Source: Gammaproteobacteria bacterium
Lineage (GTDB): Bacteria; Pseudomonadota; Gammaproteobacteria; Pseudomonadales; Cellvibrionaceae
Assembly (NCBI GenBank): GCA_021151625.1
Contig: JAGKWY010000086.1
Span: 1-50,459 of the forward strand
Reading direction: 5' to 3'
DNA length: 50,459 nt
In this document: piece by piece, positions 41,021 to 50,264 of the stretch
Layout: every line of letters begins with the position of its first letter
Position numbering within the stretch: position 1 is the first letter of the stretch
The notes under the pieces: model-generated
Told to the model about the DNA's origin: nothing
Database searches by the model: none
Seen by the model: only the letters and a program-made list of their open reading frames with translations
Made by a program: the position numbers and the translations under genes

Positions 41021-43887
41021 TGCAAGTAATCAATTTCTTCCTGACGCACATTCGGGTTTACGGCCTTTAACGATTTCATGCGCGACAATTCACCTGTTAA
41101 TTGCTCGGTCACTTTTGCAGTGGCCTCAGCAATTAGCTCCGCTTGTTTTGCTGCGGTAATTTCTTCAGCTTTTTGCACCATGGTAGTTAAAGTCGGACGC
41201 GCGTGACGCACTAAATCCTGGGCATTATTGCGCGGAACTTTTTGCAACAACTTACTGAATTGATTAATGCCCAATACACCGGACAAATCTTTGCCCTTAT
41301 CATCTAACAATACACGCAATAAGGATTGTGGCATATAACGGAACAACTGCAACTCGGCGGGTGCCGGGCAATGCAATACAAACAAGGCTTCCAGCAACAG
41401 GGTGCCCGGCTTTAACGGCGGCAACTTCAAGGTGCATAAAGCGGTATTACCAAATTCACTTAACGAAATCAGATCCTGCGCTCCAATAACCAGCGGATGC
41501 TCCCAGGAAAGGAACTGCATATCTTCGCGCGATAAAGCCTGCTGGCGATCATAGGTAATGGTCAAACCACTTTCCGGCAGACCAGGGAATTCTGCAACAC
41601 GCATATGATCGCTCGGGTGCAGCACCAGGCTTTTTTCACTGTGTTTTTCGTAGTCGATACCGAAACTATCAAATACTTGCTCCATGTAATTGGGAAGTGC
41701 CGCATTCACATCGTTTTCTGCCAAGGCATCAACCAAGGCCTGGGCCTGCACAGGTTTGCAAGAATTTAATTCCAGTAAACGATCGCGCCCTTGCTGAAGC
41801 TGTTCCACCAAATTACTCGCGAATGCACGCGTCTCTTGTGCAAGCTGTGCAAATGCCGGCTCATTATTACTCACTAATGCTGGCAAAAGTTGCTCAGCAA
41901 ATTGCACATAAACCGCTTGACCAATTGCGCAGGTTTTTTCAAAAGCGTTCAAACCCTGGCGATACCATTTCAGCAATTTTTCCTGTGCGGAATGCTGGTA
42001 ATAAGGTACATGGATATTTACGGTTGCGGTCTGTCCAATACGATCCAAACGGCCAATGCGCTGCTCTAACAAATCCGGATTGGTGGGCAAATCAAACAAC
42101 ACCAAATCCTGCGCAAACTGGAAGTTGCGCCCTTCACTGCCGATTTCCGAACAGATCAATACCTGGGCACCATCGTCCGCCTCAGCAAAGTAAGCAGCAG
42201 CGCGGTCACGCTCAATTAAACTCAACCCTTCATGGAATACTGCTGTGGTAAAACCTTTGCGCAAACGCAAAAACTCTTCAATGGATTGCGCAGAATCTGC
42301 ATTCGCACAAATAACCACGGTTTTCTTGCGGCGATGCTGGCGCAGCCATTCAGCCAACCAAATTACACGCGGGTCTTGCAACCACCAATCGCTGTCCGTT
42401 TTTTGTTGCCAATATTGTTCCGCGCAAATTTGTGCAGCCAATGGCAGACCTTGCAAGGCTTGAACATCGTCAGCATCCAGCTCCAACAGATGAGCATGCA
42501 ATTTACGCTCGGGGAAACCCGCTACCGAGTTGCGCGTATTGCGGAACAGAACGCGGCCAGTGCCATGGCGATCCAGCAGGTAATGCACAGCGGTATCCAG
42601 CGCAACTGTCAGGCTTTGGCTGTCGGCCTTTTCTTGTAACTCGCTCAGCGTTTCTTTCGGTAAATAATCAGCCAGCGCTTTTAACAGTTTTGCAGGGATT
42701 GCACCTGGCACATCCTGTTGTTGCTGCAATAACTCTTGCACCAATTCATTGAGCGGCTGATAGGCTTTTTGTTCGGCAATAAATTTTTCCAGATCGTAAT
42801 AGCGATCCGGGTCCAGCAAACGCAAACGCGCAAAGTGACTTTCCATACCCAACTGCTCAGGCGTTGCAGTTAACAGCAACAGGCCCTTGGATTTTTTGGC
42901 CAGACCTTCTATGCAGTTGTAGGCTTTACTGGGCTTTTTCTCCGACCATTGCAAATGGTGAGCTTCATCGACCAACAATAAATCCCATTCGGCCTGTACC
43001 GCTTGCTCATAGCGATAATTATTTTTGGTAAGGAAATCGAGCGAGCAAATAATTAATTGCGCGGTTTCAAATGGATTGCTGGTGTCAGCGGATTTTTCTA
43101 TATCGTCTTCAAAATCATCGACATAATCGACCGATTCTTCAACGCTATCCAGCCCTACTAATGCATTGCAGCGAGCTTCATCCAATAAGGTAAATGCAAG
43201 GTTAAAGCGGCGCAGCATTTCCACCAGCCATTGATGCTGTAAGCTTGCCGGCACAACGATTAATGCACGTTGTACACGACCACTCATTAATTGCTGGTGC
43301 AACACCAAACCCGCTTCAATGGTTTTACCCAGGCCCACTTCGTCAGCCAGCAATACACGCGGCGCATGACGCTGGGACACTTCACTGGCGATATATAACT
43401 GATGCGGGAGCAATTGCACGCGCGGCCCCGCCAAACCAAACATGGCTGATTGGCGATGCTGATTTTGATAATGCAGGGTTTGGTAACGCAGAGTGAAGTG
43501 ATCGTGCTTATCGATTTGACCGGCAAACAAACGATCGCGTGGCGTGCTGAACTGCACAAAGCTATCCAGTTCAAACTCGGGAATAGCGAGTTGTTCATCG
43601 TCTTTGGTAAGGCCGACATACATCAAGCAACCGGCCTGCTCGATCACCTCGGTGATTTTAATTTTGGTTCCGTCCTGATGGCGAACCTTCTCACCCACTT
43701 CGTATTTCACCCGGCTCACAGGAGCATTATCCATCGCATAGGTGCGGCGTTCGCCAGCAGCGGGGAAACTCAGGGTTAAGCGGCGGTTGGATACATCCAA
43801 TACAATTCCCAACCCCAAATCCGCTTCAGACTCGCTGATCCAGCGCTGCCCAATTACAAAACCATCAGCTAACTGCGACTTTCTCAC
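40912..43887 (-). CDS. rapA: RNA polymerase-associated ATPase RapA, altered C-terminus
   Basis: RapA is a SWI2/SNF2-type ATPase that recycles RNA polymerase. The 991-residue frame has the N-terminal Tudor-like domains (GQRWISESEADLGLGIVLDV), motif I LADEVGLGKTIEAG (about 180), DEAH box LLVDEAHHLQW, and motif VI (NPDLLEQRIGRLDRIGQ). It also has the RapA-specific C-terminal domain up to NPNVRQEEIDYLQQ. After about 41015 the reading continues into unrelated sequence (RKPSTILKKGRWCLL and on to 40912). The last about 20-25 residues of the family (the LDALRLI-type end) are missing. The catalytic core is intact, so function might survive. Confidence 0.93.
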   Translation of the reverse strand: MRKSQLADGFVIGQRWISESEADLGLGIVLDVSNRRLTLSFPAAGERRTYAMDNAPVSRVKYEVGEKVRHQDGTKIKITEVIEQAGCLMYVGLTKDDEQLAIPEFELDSFVQFSTPRDRLFAGQIDKHDHFTLRYQTLHYQNQHRQSAMFGLAGPRVQLLPHQLYIASEVSQRHAPRVLLADEVGLGKTIEAGLVLHQQLMSGRVQRALIVVPASLQHQWLVEMLRRFNLAFTLLDEARCNALVGLDSVEESVDYVDDFEDDIEKSADTSNPFETAQLIICSLDFLTKNNYRYEQAVQAEWDLLLVDEAHHLQWSEKKPSKAYNCIEGLAKKSKGLLLLTATPEQLGMESHFARLRLLDPDRYYDLEKFIAEQKAYQPLNELVQELLQQQQDVPGAIPAKLLKALADYLPKETLSELQEKADSQSLTVALDTAVHYLLDRHGTGRVLFRNTRNSVAGFPERKLHAHLLELDADDVQALQGLPLAAQICAEQYWQQKTDSDWWLQDPRVIWLAEWLRQHRRKKTVVICANADSAQSIEEFLRLRKGFTTAVFHEGLSLIERDRAAAYFAEADDGAQVLICSEIGSEGRNFQFAQDLVLFDLPTNPDLLEQRIGRLDRIGQTATVNIHVPYYQHSAQEKLLKWYRQGLNAFEKTCAIGQAVYVQFAEQLLPALVSNNEPAFAQLAQETRAFASNLVEQLQQGRDRLLELNSCKPVQAQALVDALAENDVNAALPNYMEQVFDSFGIDYEKHSEKSLVLHPSDHMRVAEFPGLPESGLTITYDRQQALSREDMQFLSWEHPLVIGAQDLISLSEFGNTALCTLKLPPLKPGTLLLEALFVLHCPAPAELQLFRYMPQSLLRVLLDDKGKDLSGVLGINQFSKLLQKVPRNNAQDLVRHARPTLTTMVQKAEEITAAKQAELIAEATAKVTEQLTGELSRMKSLKAVNPNVRQEEIDYLQQRKPSTILKKGRWCLLLCISISRIYLVLNTCASSI

Positions 43888-44052
43888 TCAAACACCTACT
43901 TAATGCTTACCAGGTTAACCAGGGAAAAATCAAAACTGTCGAAAAGGCGCGCATCATACTGTTTTAACGCCCACAAAACCAAAAAATTTGGCTGTTTGCT
44001 TGCATGGATTTCTATAGAATCCCGTCCAAAGATGACAATGATGGTAGTTCTT

Positions 44053-44982
44053 ATGTACATTAATATTCCCGATGCCGCCAGCACCCAACAATTGCAGCAG
44101 TTAGTTGCCAAAGCCCCATTTTTGCGCCTGACCAATAGCAAAGAAATTTACCCCGACTCTGCCGGCACTGGCCTGCCCTTATTAGTGGTAGAAACCGCCC
44201 TTTGCTCTGCCGTCATCTCTTTACAAGGGGCGCACCTGCTTGAATTTAAAACTACCCAGGGCGATCCATTGCTATGGGTTAGCCCCAATTGCGACTTCAC
44301 CCCAGGCACTGCTCTGCGCGGCGGTGTGCCGCTGTGCCTGCCCTGGTTTGGCGTGAATCAAACCGACCCAACCAAACCCAAGCACGGCTTCGCACGCAAC
44401 CAGTTTTGGGAATTGGGTGAAGCCCATTTGCAGAGCGATGGCAGTGTAGAACTGGAGTTTTTGTTTCAAAGCGATGCAAATAATTTATTTGCTTACGACT
44501 TTTCTGCCGAGATTCGTATGATTCTTGGCAACAGTGCAAAAATTGAATTAACGATTAACAACACCGACACGGAAGATTTTGATTGCAGCTGGGCAATGCA
44601 TAATTATCACCGCATTAGCTCACTGGGCGATGTGCGTGTACAGGGGTTGGCCGGGAGAAACTATTTCGACAATTTTGAAAACTACGCTCAAAAACACCAA
44701 TCCGGTGATGTGGCATTTCCTGGCCCGGTGGATAGAGTTTATCCGGCGATTAATAACCCGGTTAGCATTCAAGGCTCGCCCTCCATTGAAATCACACACC
44801 ACAATTGCCCCAGTGTTGTGACCTGGAATCCAGGGCCGTTTCTAGCCGGGAAAATCAGCGATATTGGCGCTGGCAACGAGCAATTTTTTATCTGTGTGGA
44901 ACGCGGTGCGGTGCTTGGTGAGAAGTGGCACCTGGCTGCAGGCACCAGTCAATCGGCCTGGATGGAATTCAAACAAGTTTAA
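44053..44982 (+). CDS. D-hexose-6-phosphate mutarotase (aldose epimerase family)
   Basis: This protein interconverts alpha and beta anomers of glucose-6-phosphate-type sugars. From the ATG at 44053 it has 309 residues, the family length. It shows GAHLLEFKTTQGDPLLWVSP, PWFGVNQTDPTKPKHGFARN with the catalytic His, and EITHHNCPSVVTWNPGPFLA with a late ICVERGAVLG. Upstream in-frame ATGs (to 43903) would add unrelated basic residues. It is divergent from rapA and followed by a terminator. Confidence 0.92.
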   Translation: MYINIPDAASTQQLQQLVAKAPFLRLTNSKEIYPDSAGTGLPLLVVETALCSAVISLQGAHLLEFKTTQGDPLLWVSPNCDFTPGTALRGGVPLCLPWFGVNQTDPTKPKHGFARNQFWELGEAHLQSDGSVELEFLFQSDANNLFAYDFSAEIRMILGNSAKIELTINNTDTEDFDCSWAMHNYHRISSLGDVRVQGLAGRNYFDNFENYAQKHQSGDVAFPGPVDRVYPAINNPVSIQGSPSIEITHHNCPSVVTWNPGPFLAGKISDIGAGNEQFFICVERGAVLGEKWHLAAGTSQSAWMEFKQV

Positions 44983-45009
44983 TTTTTTGTTCAAACAATC
45001 GCACAACAA

Positions 45010-45048
45010 AAAAGCCGCTGCTCTTCCGAACAGCGGCTTTTCTTTTTC
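45010..45048. terminator. Bidirectional rho-independent terminator
   Basis: AAAAGCCGCTG (45010-45020) and CAGCGGCTTTT (45031-45041) are exact reverse complements around a 10-base loop, with A residues before and T residues after. The hairpin can therefore end both the mutarotase transcript (plus) and the mdh transcript (minus), which converge here. Confidence 0.88.
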
Positions 45049-45095
45049 AAGCAATTGCAGCTTTTAACGCAACTGCAACTTGAAACTGATTGAAC

Positions 45096-46076
45096 TTACG
45101 CAGGCAGCAATTCTTTTACCGCATCGCGCTCTTCTTGCAATTCTTTTTCAGTTGCAGTCATGCGTGCGCGAGAGAATTCATTGATCTCAACACCTTGAAC
45201 GATTTCCCAATCACCGTTTTTGCAAACAACCGGGAATGAGTAGATCAGGCCTTTCTCGATGCCGTAAGAACCATCGCTGTATACACCCATGCTCACCCAA
45301 TCGTTCGCTGGAGTACCCAGAGCCCAATCGCGGATGTGGTTGATAGCAGCGTTAGCCGCAGAAGCAGCAGAAGAAGCGCCACGTGCAGCGATAATTGCAG
45401 CACCGCGTTGTTGTACGGTTGGGATGTAATCACCTTCGTACCAGGCTTGGTCAACCAGGCTCAGCGCTGGCTTGCCATCAACCAGGGTGTTGTGCAGGTC
45501 CGGGTATTGGGTAGAAGAGTGGTTACCCCAGATCAGCGCTTTGGTGATGTTGTTGATGCTGGTACCAGTTTTGGTAGCGAGTTGTGACAGAGCACGGTTG
45601 TGGTCCAGACGAGTCATTGCAGTGAATTGACGTGGGTTGATATCCGGAGCATTGCGCTGAGCGATCAGTGCGTTGGTGTTAGCTGGGTTGCCAACTACCA
45701 ATACTTTGATGTTGCGTGAAGCGTGATCGTTAATCGCCTTACCTTGTACAGAGAAGATAGCAGCGTTAGCAGCCAGCAGGTCTTTACGCTCCATGCCTGG
45801 GCCACGTGGACGTGCACCAACCAGCAATGCGTAGTCGGTATCTTTAAAAGCAACTGAAGGATCATCGGTAGTTACAATGCCAGCCAGCAATGGGAATGCG
45901 CAATCATCCAATTCCATCGCTACGCCTTGCAGGGCTTTCAGGGCCGGGGTGATTTCCAGCAATTGCAGGATTACTGGTTGGTCTTTACCCAGCATGTCGC
46001 CAGCAGCAATGCGGAACAACAATGAGTAGCTGCGACCCCGCTTGTGCATTTGGCCCAGCTTAAGCGCCCGGGCCAC
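45096..46076 (-). CDS. mdh: Malate dehydrogenase lacking its native N-terminus
   Basis: The enzyme oxidises malate to oxaloacetate in the TCA cycle. From SYSLLFRIAAGDMLGKDQP onward the sequence is typical of the 325-residue MDH branch: LLVGARPRGPGMERKDLLAA, VVGNPANTNALIA, the catalytic MTRLDHNRALSQLA, IWGNHSSTQYPD. Before that, intact proteins have VAVTGAAGQI, the NAD-binding glycine motif. Here it is replaced by ARALKLGQMHKRGR, read from a GTG inside the end of the upstream gene (17-base overlap). The first about 15-20 native codons, the promoter and the ribosome site are missing. As written the NAD site is destroyed. Confidence 0.88.
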   Translation of the reverse strand: MARALKLGQMHKRGRSYSLLFRIAAGDMLGKDQPVILQLLEITPALKALQGVAMELDDCAFPLLAGIVTTDDPSVAFKDTDYALLVGARPRGPGMERKDLLAANAAIFSVQGKAINDHASRNIKVLVVGNPANTNALIAQRNAPDINPRQFTAMTRLDHNRALSQLATKTGTSINNITKALIWGNHSSTQYPDLHNTLVDGKPALSLVDQAWYEGDYIPTVQQRGAAIIAARGASSAASAANAAINHIRDWALGTPANDWVSMGVYSDGSYGIEKGLIYSFPVVCKNGDWEIVQGVEINEFSRARMTATEKELQEERDAVKELLPA

Positions 46077-47526
46077 AATTCAGGCAAGAGTTGGCCTCAA
46101 AACTGCCCATTCGCAGTTTACTGTGCAAATCCCTTAATGCCGTTCTTACACCTTCTTCCAACACAGGATGATAAAAAGGCAGCTCCAGCACCTCCTGTAC
46201 AGTCAGGCGTAACTGAATTACCCAAGCCAACTGATGAGCAATATGCTCAGCTGCAGGCCCAAACATTTCTGCCCCCAACAATAAACCTGTGCCCTGCTCC
46301 CCATAAACACGCAGCAAGCCACGATTCTTGTTGATGACCCTCGCTCGTCCCTGGTCCTCAAAACTCACTTCGCCAATTGCATAACTATTGCTGCAATGTT
46401 TGCGCACGGATTCCAGGTTTTGCCCAATGCTGGCGATTTGCGGATCAGTAAACACAATGCTTAGCGGAGTACGACGCGCAATCGCTCGCACATCTTCCGG
46501 GTTGCGCAATGAGCGGCCTGCATTTTCGCCCGCAATTCGCCCCTCATCGACAGCCTCATGCAACAGAGGCACATCGCTGGTGGCATCGCCCGCAATGTAA
46601 ATTGAAGAGTCGCCACACTGGCCGGTATAACTGTTATAGAGCGGAATGCCATTGCCATCCAACGCAAGGCCAGTATTTTCCAATGCCAAACACTCTATAT
46701 TCGGACGACGCCCGGTGGCTGCTAAAACATAATCAAACCTTTCTTCAATCATGCCCTTTTCACGATGGCGATATTTAATAAGAACACCATTTTCCTGCGC
46801 ACGAATGCCAGCAGTTTCTGCATTGAGATCTAAATAAAACTCGCGATTAAATTCAATATCCGCACATTGGCTGATAACCGGGTCACTAATCGCCGCCAAC
46901 TCACCGCTTTTGCCAAATACAGCTACTTTTACGCCGAGCCGACTGAGCGCCTGCCCCAATTCCAAACCAATAACACCCGGACCAAAAATCGCGATTGACG
47001 CAGGCAAATCCCGCCACTCAAAAATGTCGTCACTCACCAATAAACGCGACCCCGCCGCGCTAAGAAATTCGGGAACCGAGGGCGATGATCCGGTGGCAAT
47101 AATAATTTTTCCTGCTGCTATTTTTTCACTGGCACCCGAACCTGTTTTAACCTCCAACTCCTGTGCAGAAATAAATTTTGCGTAGCCATTTAATTTTTGA
47201 TCTGCAGGAAAATGCTCTACTGACTGAAGCACAGAATTCACAAACCTATCCCGCTCACTGCGAACTCGCTGCATTACAGCAGCGCCTTTAATAACCGGGC
47301 GCGAATAACTCACACCAAACACATCACCCATTGCGGCATGATGCGCGTATTCAGCAGCAGCGATTAACAGCTTGCTTGGCATACAACCAACACGAGCACA
47401 GGTAGTTCCATGCTTGCCAGCTTCAACCAGCAAAACACTATCGGTGTATTTTTTAGCGGCACGGTAAGCACTTAAACCCGCAGTACCGGCACCAATAATT
47501 GCAACATCAACTTTACGCGTAGGCAT
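46060..47526 (-). CDS. Dihydrolipoyl dehydrogenase-type flavoprotein (Lpd3-like)
   Basis: The 488-residue protein is a pyridine nucleotide-disulfide oxidoreductase. It has the FAD motif DVAIIGAGTAGLSAYRAAKK, the redox pair CARVGCMPSKLL (about residues 43-48), the NAD motif IAIFGPGVIGLELGQALSRL, a second FAD motif SSIYIAGDATSDVPLLHEA, and the dimerisation domain with FYHPVLEEGVRTALRDL bearing the catalytic His. The C-terminal tail after KLRM (GSFEANSCLNCGPGA) is not typical and reaches the abnormal mdh junction, so it may be altered. A good AGAGGAAG ribosome site precedes the ATG. The gene is not next to a pyruvate or oxoglutarate dehydrogenase operon. Confidence 0.92.
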   Translation of the reverse strand: MPTRKVDVAIIGAGTAGLSAYRAAKKYTDSVLLVEAGKHGTTCARVGCMPSKLLIAAAEYAHHAAMGDVFGVSYSRPVIKGAAVMQRVRSERDRFVNSVLQSVEHFPADQKLNGYAKFISAQELEVKTGSGASEKIAAGKIIIATGSSPSVPEFLSAAGSRLLVSDDIFEWRDLPASIAIFGPGVIGLELGQALSRLGVKVAVFGKSGELAAISDPVISQCADIEFNREFYLDLNAETAGIRAQENGVLIKYRHREKGMIEERFDYVLAATGRRPNIECLALENTGLALDGNGIPLYNSYTGQCGDSSIYIAGDATSDVPLLHEAVDEGRIAGENAGRSLRNPEDVRAIARRTPLSIVFTDPQIASIGQNLESVRKHCSNSYAIGEVSFEDQGRARVINKNRGLLRVYGEQGTGLLLGAEMFGPAAEHIAHQLAWVIQLRLTVQEVLELPFYHPVLEEGVRTALRDLHSKLRMGSFEANSCLNCGPGA

Positions 47527-47923
47527 ACTACTTCCTCTTTTCCTGAAAAATTCACTACATCAGAAAGGTGGCGCAGGATTTGGTTTCAAGCGACCTTCAA
47601 ACCTGCGACACATTCCTCACAGGACTATGCAATATAAATTCCAGTACAGGGAAACCATTGAAGATAAAGGAAAATCTGCAAGTGAATGAATATCAAACCG
47701 AGTAAATTTTTCCACCTGGTGAAAAAAATTCACAGCTTTACAAAATCACTGCAGATTAAAGGTGAATTATACTTGCACACACCCGGCTAACGTGTGAACG
47801 GTACTAGCCGGGAGTTTGGTATGTTTAAGAAGATGGGAGTGTGAAGGAGGCTTGTACGAGGGCGACTTATGGGTTGCCGTCACTTCTCATACAAACATCA
47901 TCAAACCGGAATGAAGGAACACA
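47527..47923. other. Gene-free interval with a small structured element
   Basis: I find no supported gene here. CCCGGCTA (47782-47789) and TAGCCGGG (47805-47812) form a perfect 8 bp hairpin with a 15-base loop; no T run follows, so it is not a classical terminator. Downstream is a strong AAGGAGG sequence (about 47846) but the nearest ATG in a good frame (47868; 29 codons) is about 20 bases away. The rest would include the promoter of the dihydrolipoyl dehydrogenase gene. Confidence 0.4.
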
Positions 47924-49024
47924 TCAACGATTTCCCCAACGATAAAGAATATCGCTAACCCACGGGTAACCAAGATAACCTTCTTTTTGCGAAATCAAAA
48001 CTGTATTTCCAACAGCCAAGGAATTGAAAAGACTTTGTGACACTTCAAATTTGATTGTGCCGCACTTGCAACGCCAATCATTCATTACCAAATAATAATC
48101 CGTACTTCTCCGCCCCTTTGACGACACCTTATTCACGATCTGAGCTTTAAAACTTTTCTCAGCGCTTCTATCCAACGACATATTCAGGTCACGCATTTCT
48201 AGCGCTAATGTCAAAGTAAGTGCAACCGCACCGATACTCGCCAACTCCAGCAACACCAGATGTGTTCTAGCCCCTCGCCCCAACCATTTAATGGCCAAAA
48301 ACAAAAGCACTGGAACTAATACAAATGCATAAATAACTGCGTCAAATAGAATAGCCAGATAATCTGGCGTGAATGGAACATGAGAATAATTAAGCCGTAC
48401 AAGTTGTACAACAACATTAATTGCCAGGCCAGAACTAATTGCCAACAATATCGCCGCTTTGACAACAAACGGATCCTTCCAGCTCGCCCCGGCTTTAGAG
48501 AGATCCGCAATCACATTCGCCATCAATGACAATGGATGACCAAGCTTTCTTACTACCGAAGCTATATCTTCTCCCAATCCCAAAAACTCTGTATCAAACT
48601 TGATCCAGATACGACCATTACGACAATAAATGGTTTTGGCGTTAAAGCCACCACCCGAAAATTTCATAATGACGTCAATAGCAGTACGCAACTTGGGATT
48701 GCTTGCAAGAACCTGATGTAACTCAAGGTTATCTGTAATCAGATAATAAGCATCATCAAAAGATTTATCACCCGTTTCAAACTCACTGGATACGCCAACG
48801 CGCTTAAAAAACGTATCGAAATACGACTGTCGCTTTATCCAAAAATTAGCCCCCGCAGCACAGCGAGTACCCAGCAATAAACCTGTAGTTCTATTTTTAC
48901 TCTTCAATAATTTATAGTCATAGCCTTCGTGTTTATCATCGGGAGACCACATAGACTCATGTCTGCGCCAAAACTCGAAGGCTATTGCTATAGTGATGGT
49001 TACAAATCCAAAAAGAAACCACAT
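47924..49024 (-). CDS. Four-helix membrane protein of unknown function
   Basis: The 366-residue protein has an N-terminal helix (MWFLFGFVTITIAIAFEFW), a soluble region of about 150 residues, three more hydrophobic helices (about 175-275: VVKAAILLAISSGLAINVVV, LFDAVIYAFVLVPVLLFLAI, LVLLELASIGAVALTLTLAL), and a C-terminal soluble domain. The latter has a CxC motif (WRCKCGTIKFEV) and VLISQKEGYLGYPWV. The last domain resembles the SH3/OB-like extracellular module of DUF3592-type proteins. I do not recognise a named family. It ends in the gene-free interval and is 22 bases downstream of the dUTPase stop-proximal region. Confidence 0.7.
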   Translation of the reverse strand: MWFLFGFVTITIAIAFEFWRRHESMWSPDDKHEGYDYKLLKSKNRTTGLLLGTRCAAGANFWIKRQSYFDTFFKRVGVSSEFETGDKSFDDAYYLITDNLELHQVLASNPKLRTAIDVIMKFSGGGFNAKTIYCRNGRIWIKFDTEFLGLGEDIASVVRKLGHPLSLMANVIADLSKAGASWKDPFVVKAAILLAISSGLAINVVVQLVRLNYSHVPFTPDYLAILFDAVIYAFVLVPVLLFLAIKWLGRGARTHLVLLELASIGAVALTLTLALEMRDLNMSLDRSAEKSFKAQIVNKVSSKGRRSTDYYLVMNDWRCKCGTIKFEVSQSLFNSLAVGNTVLISQKEGYLGYPWVSDILYRWGNR

Positions 49025-49046
49025 AAAAATCCCTGAATACCATCAA

Positions 49047-49670
49047 TTATTTTTTATAGCGAGCAACCAACGCCTGATACAACTCATCTTTAAACTCAGC
49101 CTTGCTCGCATCCAGCGATTGCACAGCTTCTACGAGATGTTCGTTATCTTCGCGACCATCGTGCCAGTGTTTGCGGTAGGAACCATCTTTGTAGCCGTGG
49201 TCCTGACGGAAGAAGTTCAGTACGTTTTTGCCAACATAGCCGCGATAGAGTTGGTCAAAACTCATATTTACGCCCGCCATCAAGCGCGCAAACAAACCAA
49301 TATGGAATTGTTTATCGGCAAGCGTTGCGCCGGCGAATTTTTCCAGGTCGAGGCGAAAATCTTTTTCGTCGGTGGCGATTACCAGTTCTTTTTGCAGGAG
49401 AGCAATGATCTCTTCTTGTGAGCTACCGGATTGCAGCAGGATGCTTAAACCAAAGTGCCAAATATCAATTAATTCCAATGCAACTTGTTCGGTATCTGGC
49501 GATTGCTTTTTCCACCACTTCCAACCGTAGTGGTCCATCAGCTCGGCGCATTCCACCCAAATAGCGCGATACCATTCGTAGCCCTGTGCTTGCCAATTGG
49601 CAGTCACTTTGGTGTTCATTCCATCTTGCAATTCGAGCATGATTTTAATTTGTTGATGTTGTGCAGACAT
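49047..49670 (-). CDS. Dimeric dUTP diphosphatase
   Basis: The enzyme hydrolyses dUTP to dUMP, keeping uracil out of DNA. The 207-residue product is the all-alpha dimeric (MazG-like) type, not the trimeric Dut. It has MLELQDGMNTKV at the start, WVECAELMDHYGWKWWKKQ and ALELIDIWHFGLS with the Mg-binding Glu/Asp residues, and YVGKNVLNFFRQDHGYKDGSY. Length and motifs are normal. It follows tatD by 10 bases, so the two are probably co-transcribed. Confidence 0.93.
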   Translation of the reverse strand: MSAQHQQIKIMLELQDGMNTKVTANWQAQGYEWYRAIWVECAELMDHYGWKWWKKQSPDTEQVALELIDIWHFGLSILLQSGSSQEEIIALLQKELVIATDEKDFRLDLEKFAGATLADKQFHIGLFARLMAGVNMSFDQLYRGYVGKNVLNFFRQDHGYKDGSYRKHWHDGREDNEHLVEAVQSLDASKAEFKDELYQALVARYKK

Positions 49671-49679
49671 ATCTTGGCC

Positions 49680-50226
49680 TTATTGAGGTAAATATTGTTT
49701 GGCTTTGCTAAACAAGCGATAAAAATTTTCAGTGGTTTTTTCAGCTAATTCTTCCAGCGGAATTCCACGCACATCCGCTACAAACTGCGCAACTTCACGC
49801 ACGTATTTGGGCTCGTTGGGTTTGCCACGGTAGGGAATGGGTGCGAGGTAAGGCGAATCAGTTTCTACCAGCAGACGATCAATGGGCATGTTGCGCACCA
49901 CATCGCGAATTTGTTCAGCATTTTTAAAGGTGACTATGCCGGAAATGGAAATGTAGTAATTCAAATCCAGTGCAGACTTGGCCATTTCCCAATCTTCAGT
50001 AAAACAATGCAAAACACCACTGCTTTCCAGGCTCGCCAACGGAAGCAACCACGCGCGGATGAGCTTGTGCAATATCTATCACGGTTTGGATATTTTCCAA
50101 ACTAATGCCGATACACAACATTTGCTGGATGCCGCGTTCATGGGCTGCAGCAATGGCCGCACTTAAATCGCCGTTGTAGGGATCCAGCTTGATGCGATCC
50201 AAATGGCAGTGGGAGTCAATCAACAT
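49680..50226 (-). pseudogene. tatD: TatD family metal-dependent DNase, middle segment missing
   Basis: The first frame, from ATG 50226, gives MLIDSHCHLDRIKLDPY (the metal-binding HxH) through AHPRVVASVG and then runs out of frame. The second frame gives ESSGVLHCFTEDWEMAKSAL, LLVETDSPYLAPIPYRGKPN (late Asp ligand) and the normal C-terminus ending at 49680. The middle 80-90 residues of the TIM barrel, containing the Glu and His metal ligands (GEIGLDYY-type and HSR/HTRDA-type motifs), are absent at about 50015-50020. The join shifts the frame. The start is MLIDSHCHLD rather than the upstream in-frame ATG at 50241. Not functional as written. Confidence 0.88.
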
Positions 50227-50264
50227 AAACAGCTCGCTCAAAAAAGCTCATTCTAAAAACAACA

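Noticed and set aside
47868..47957. 29-codon frame starting MGCRHFSYKHH
   Set aside because: The AAGGAGG sequence is too far upstream and the frame runs into the convergent gene; no conservation can be seen.
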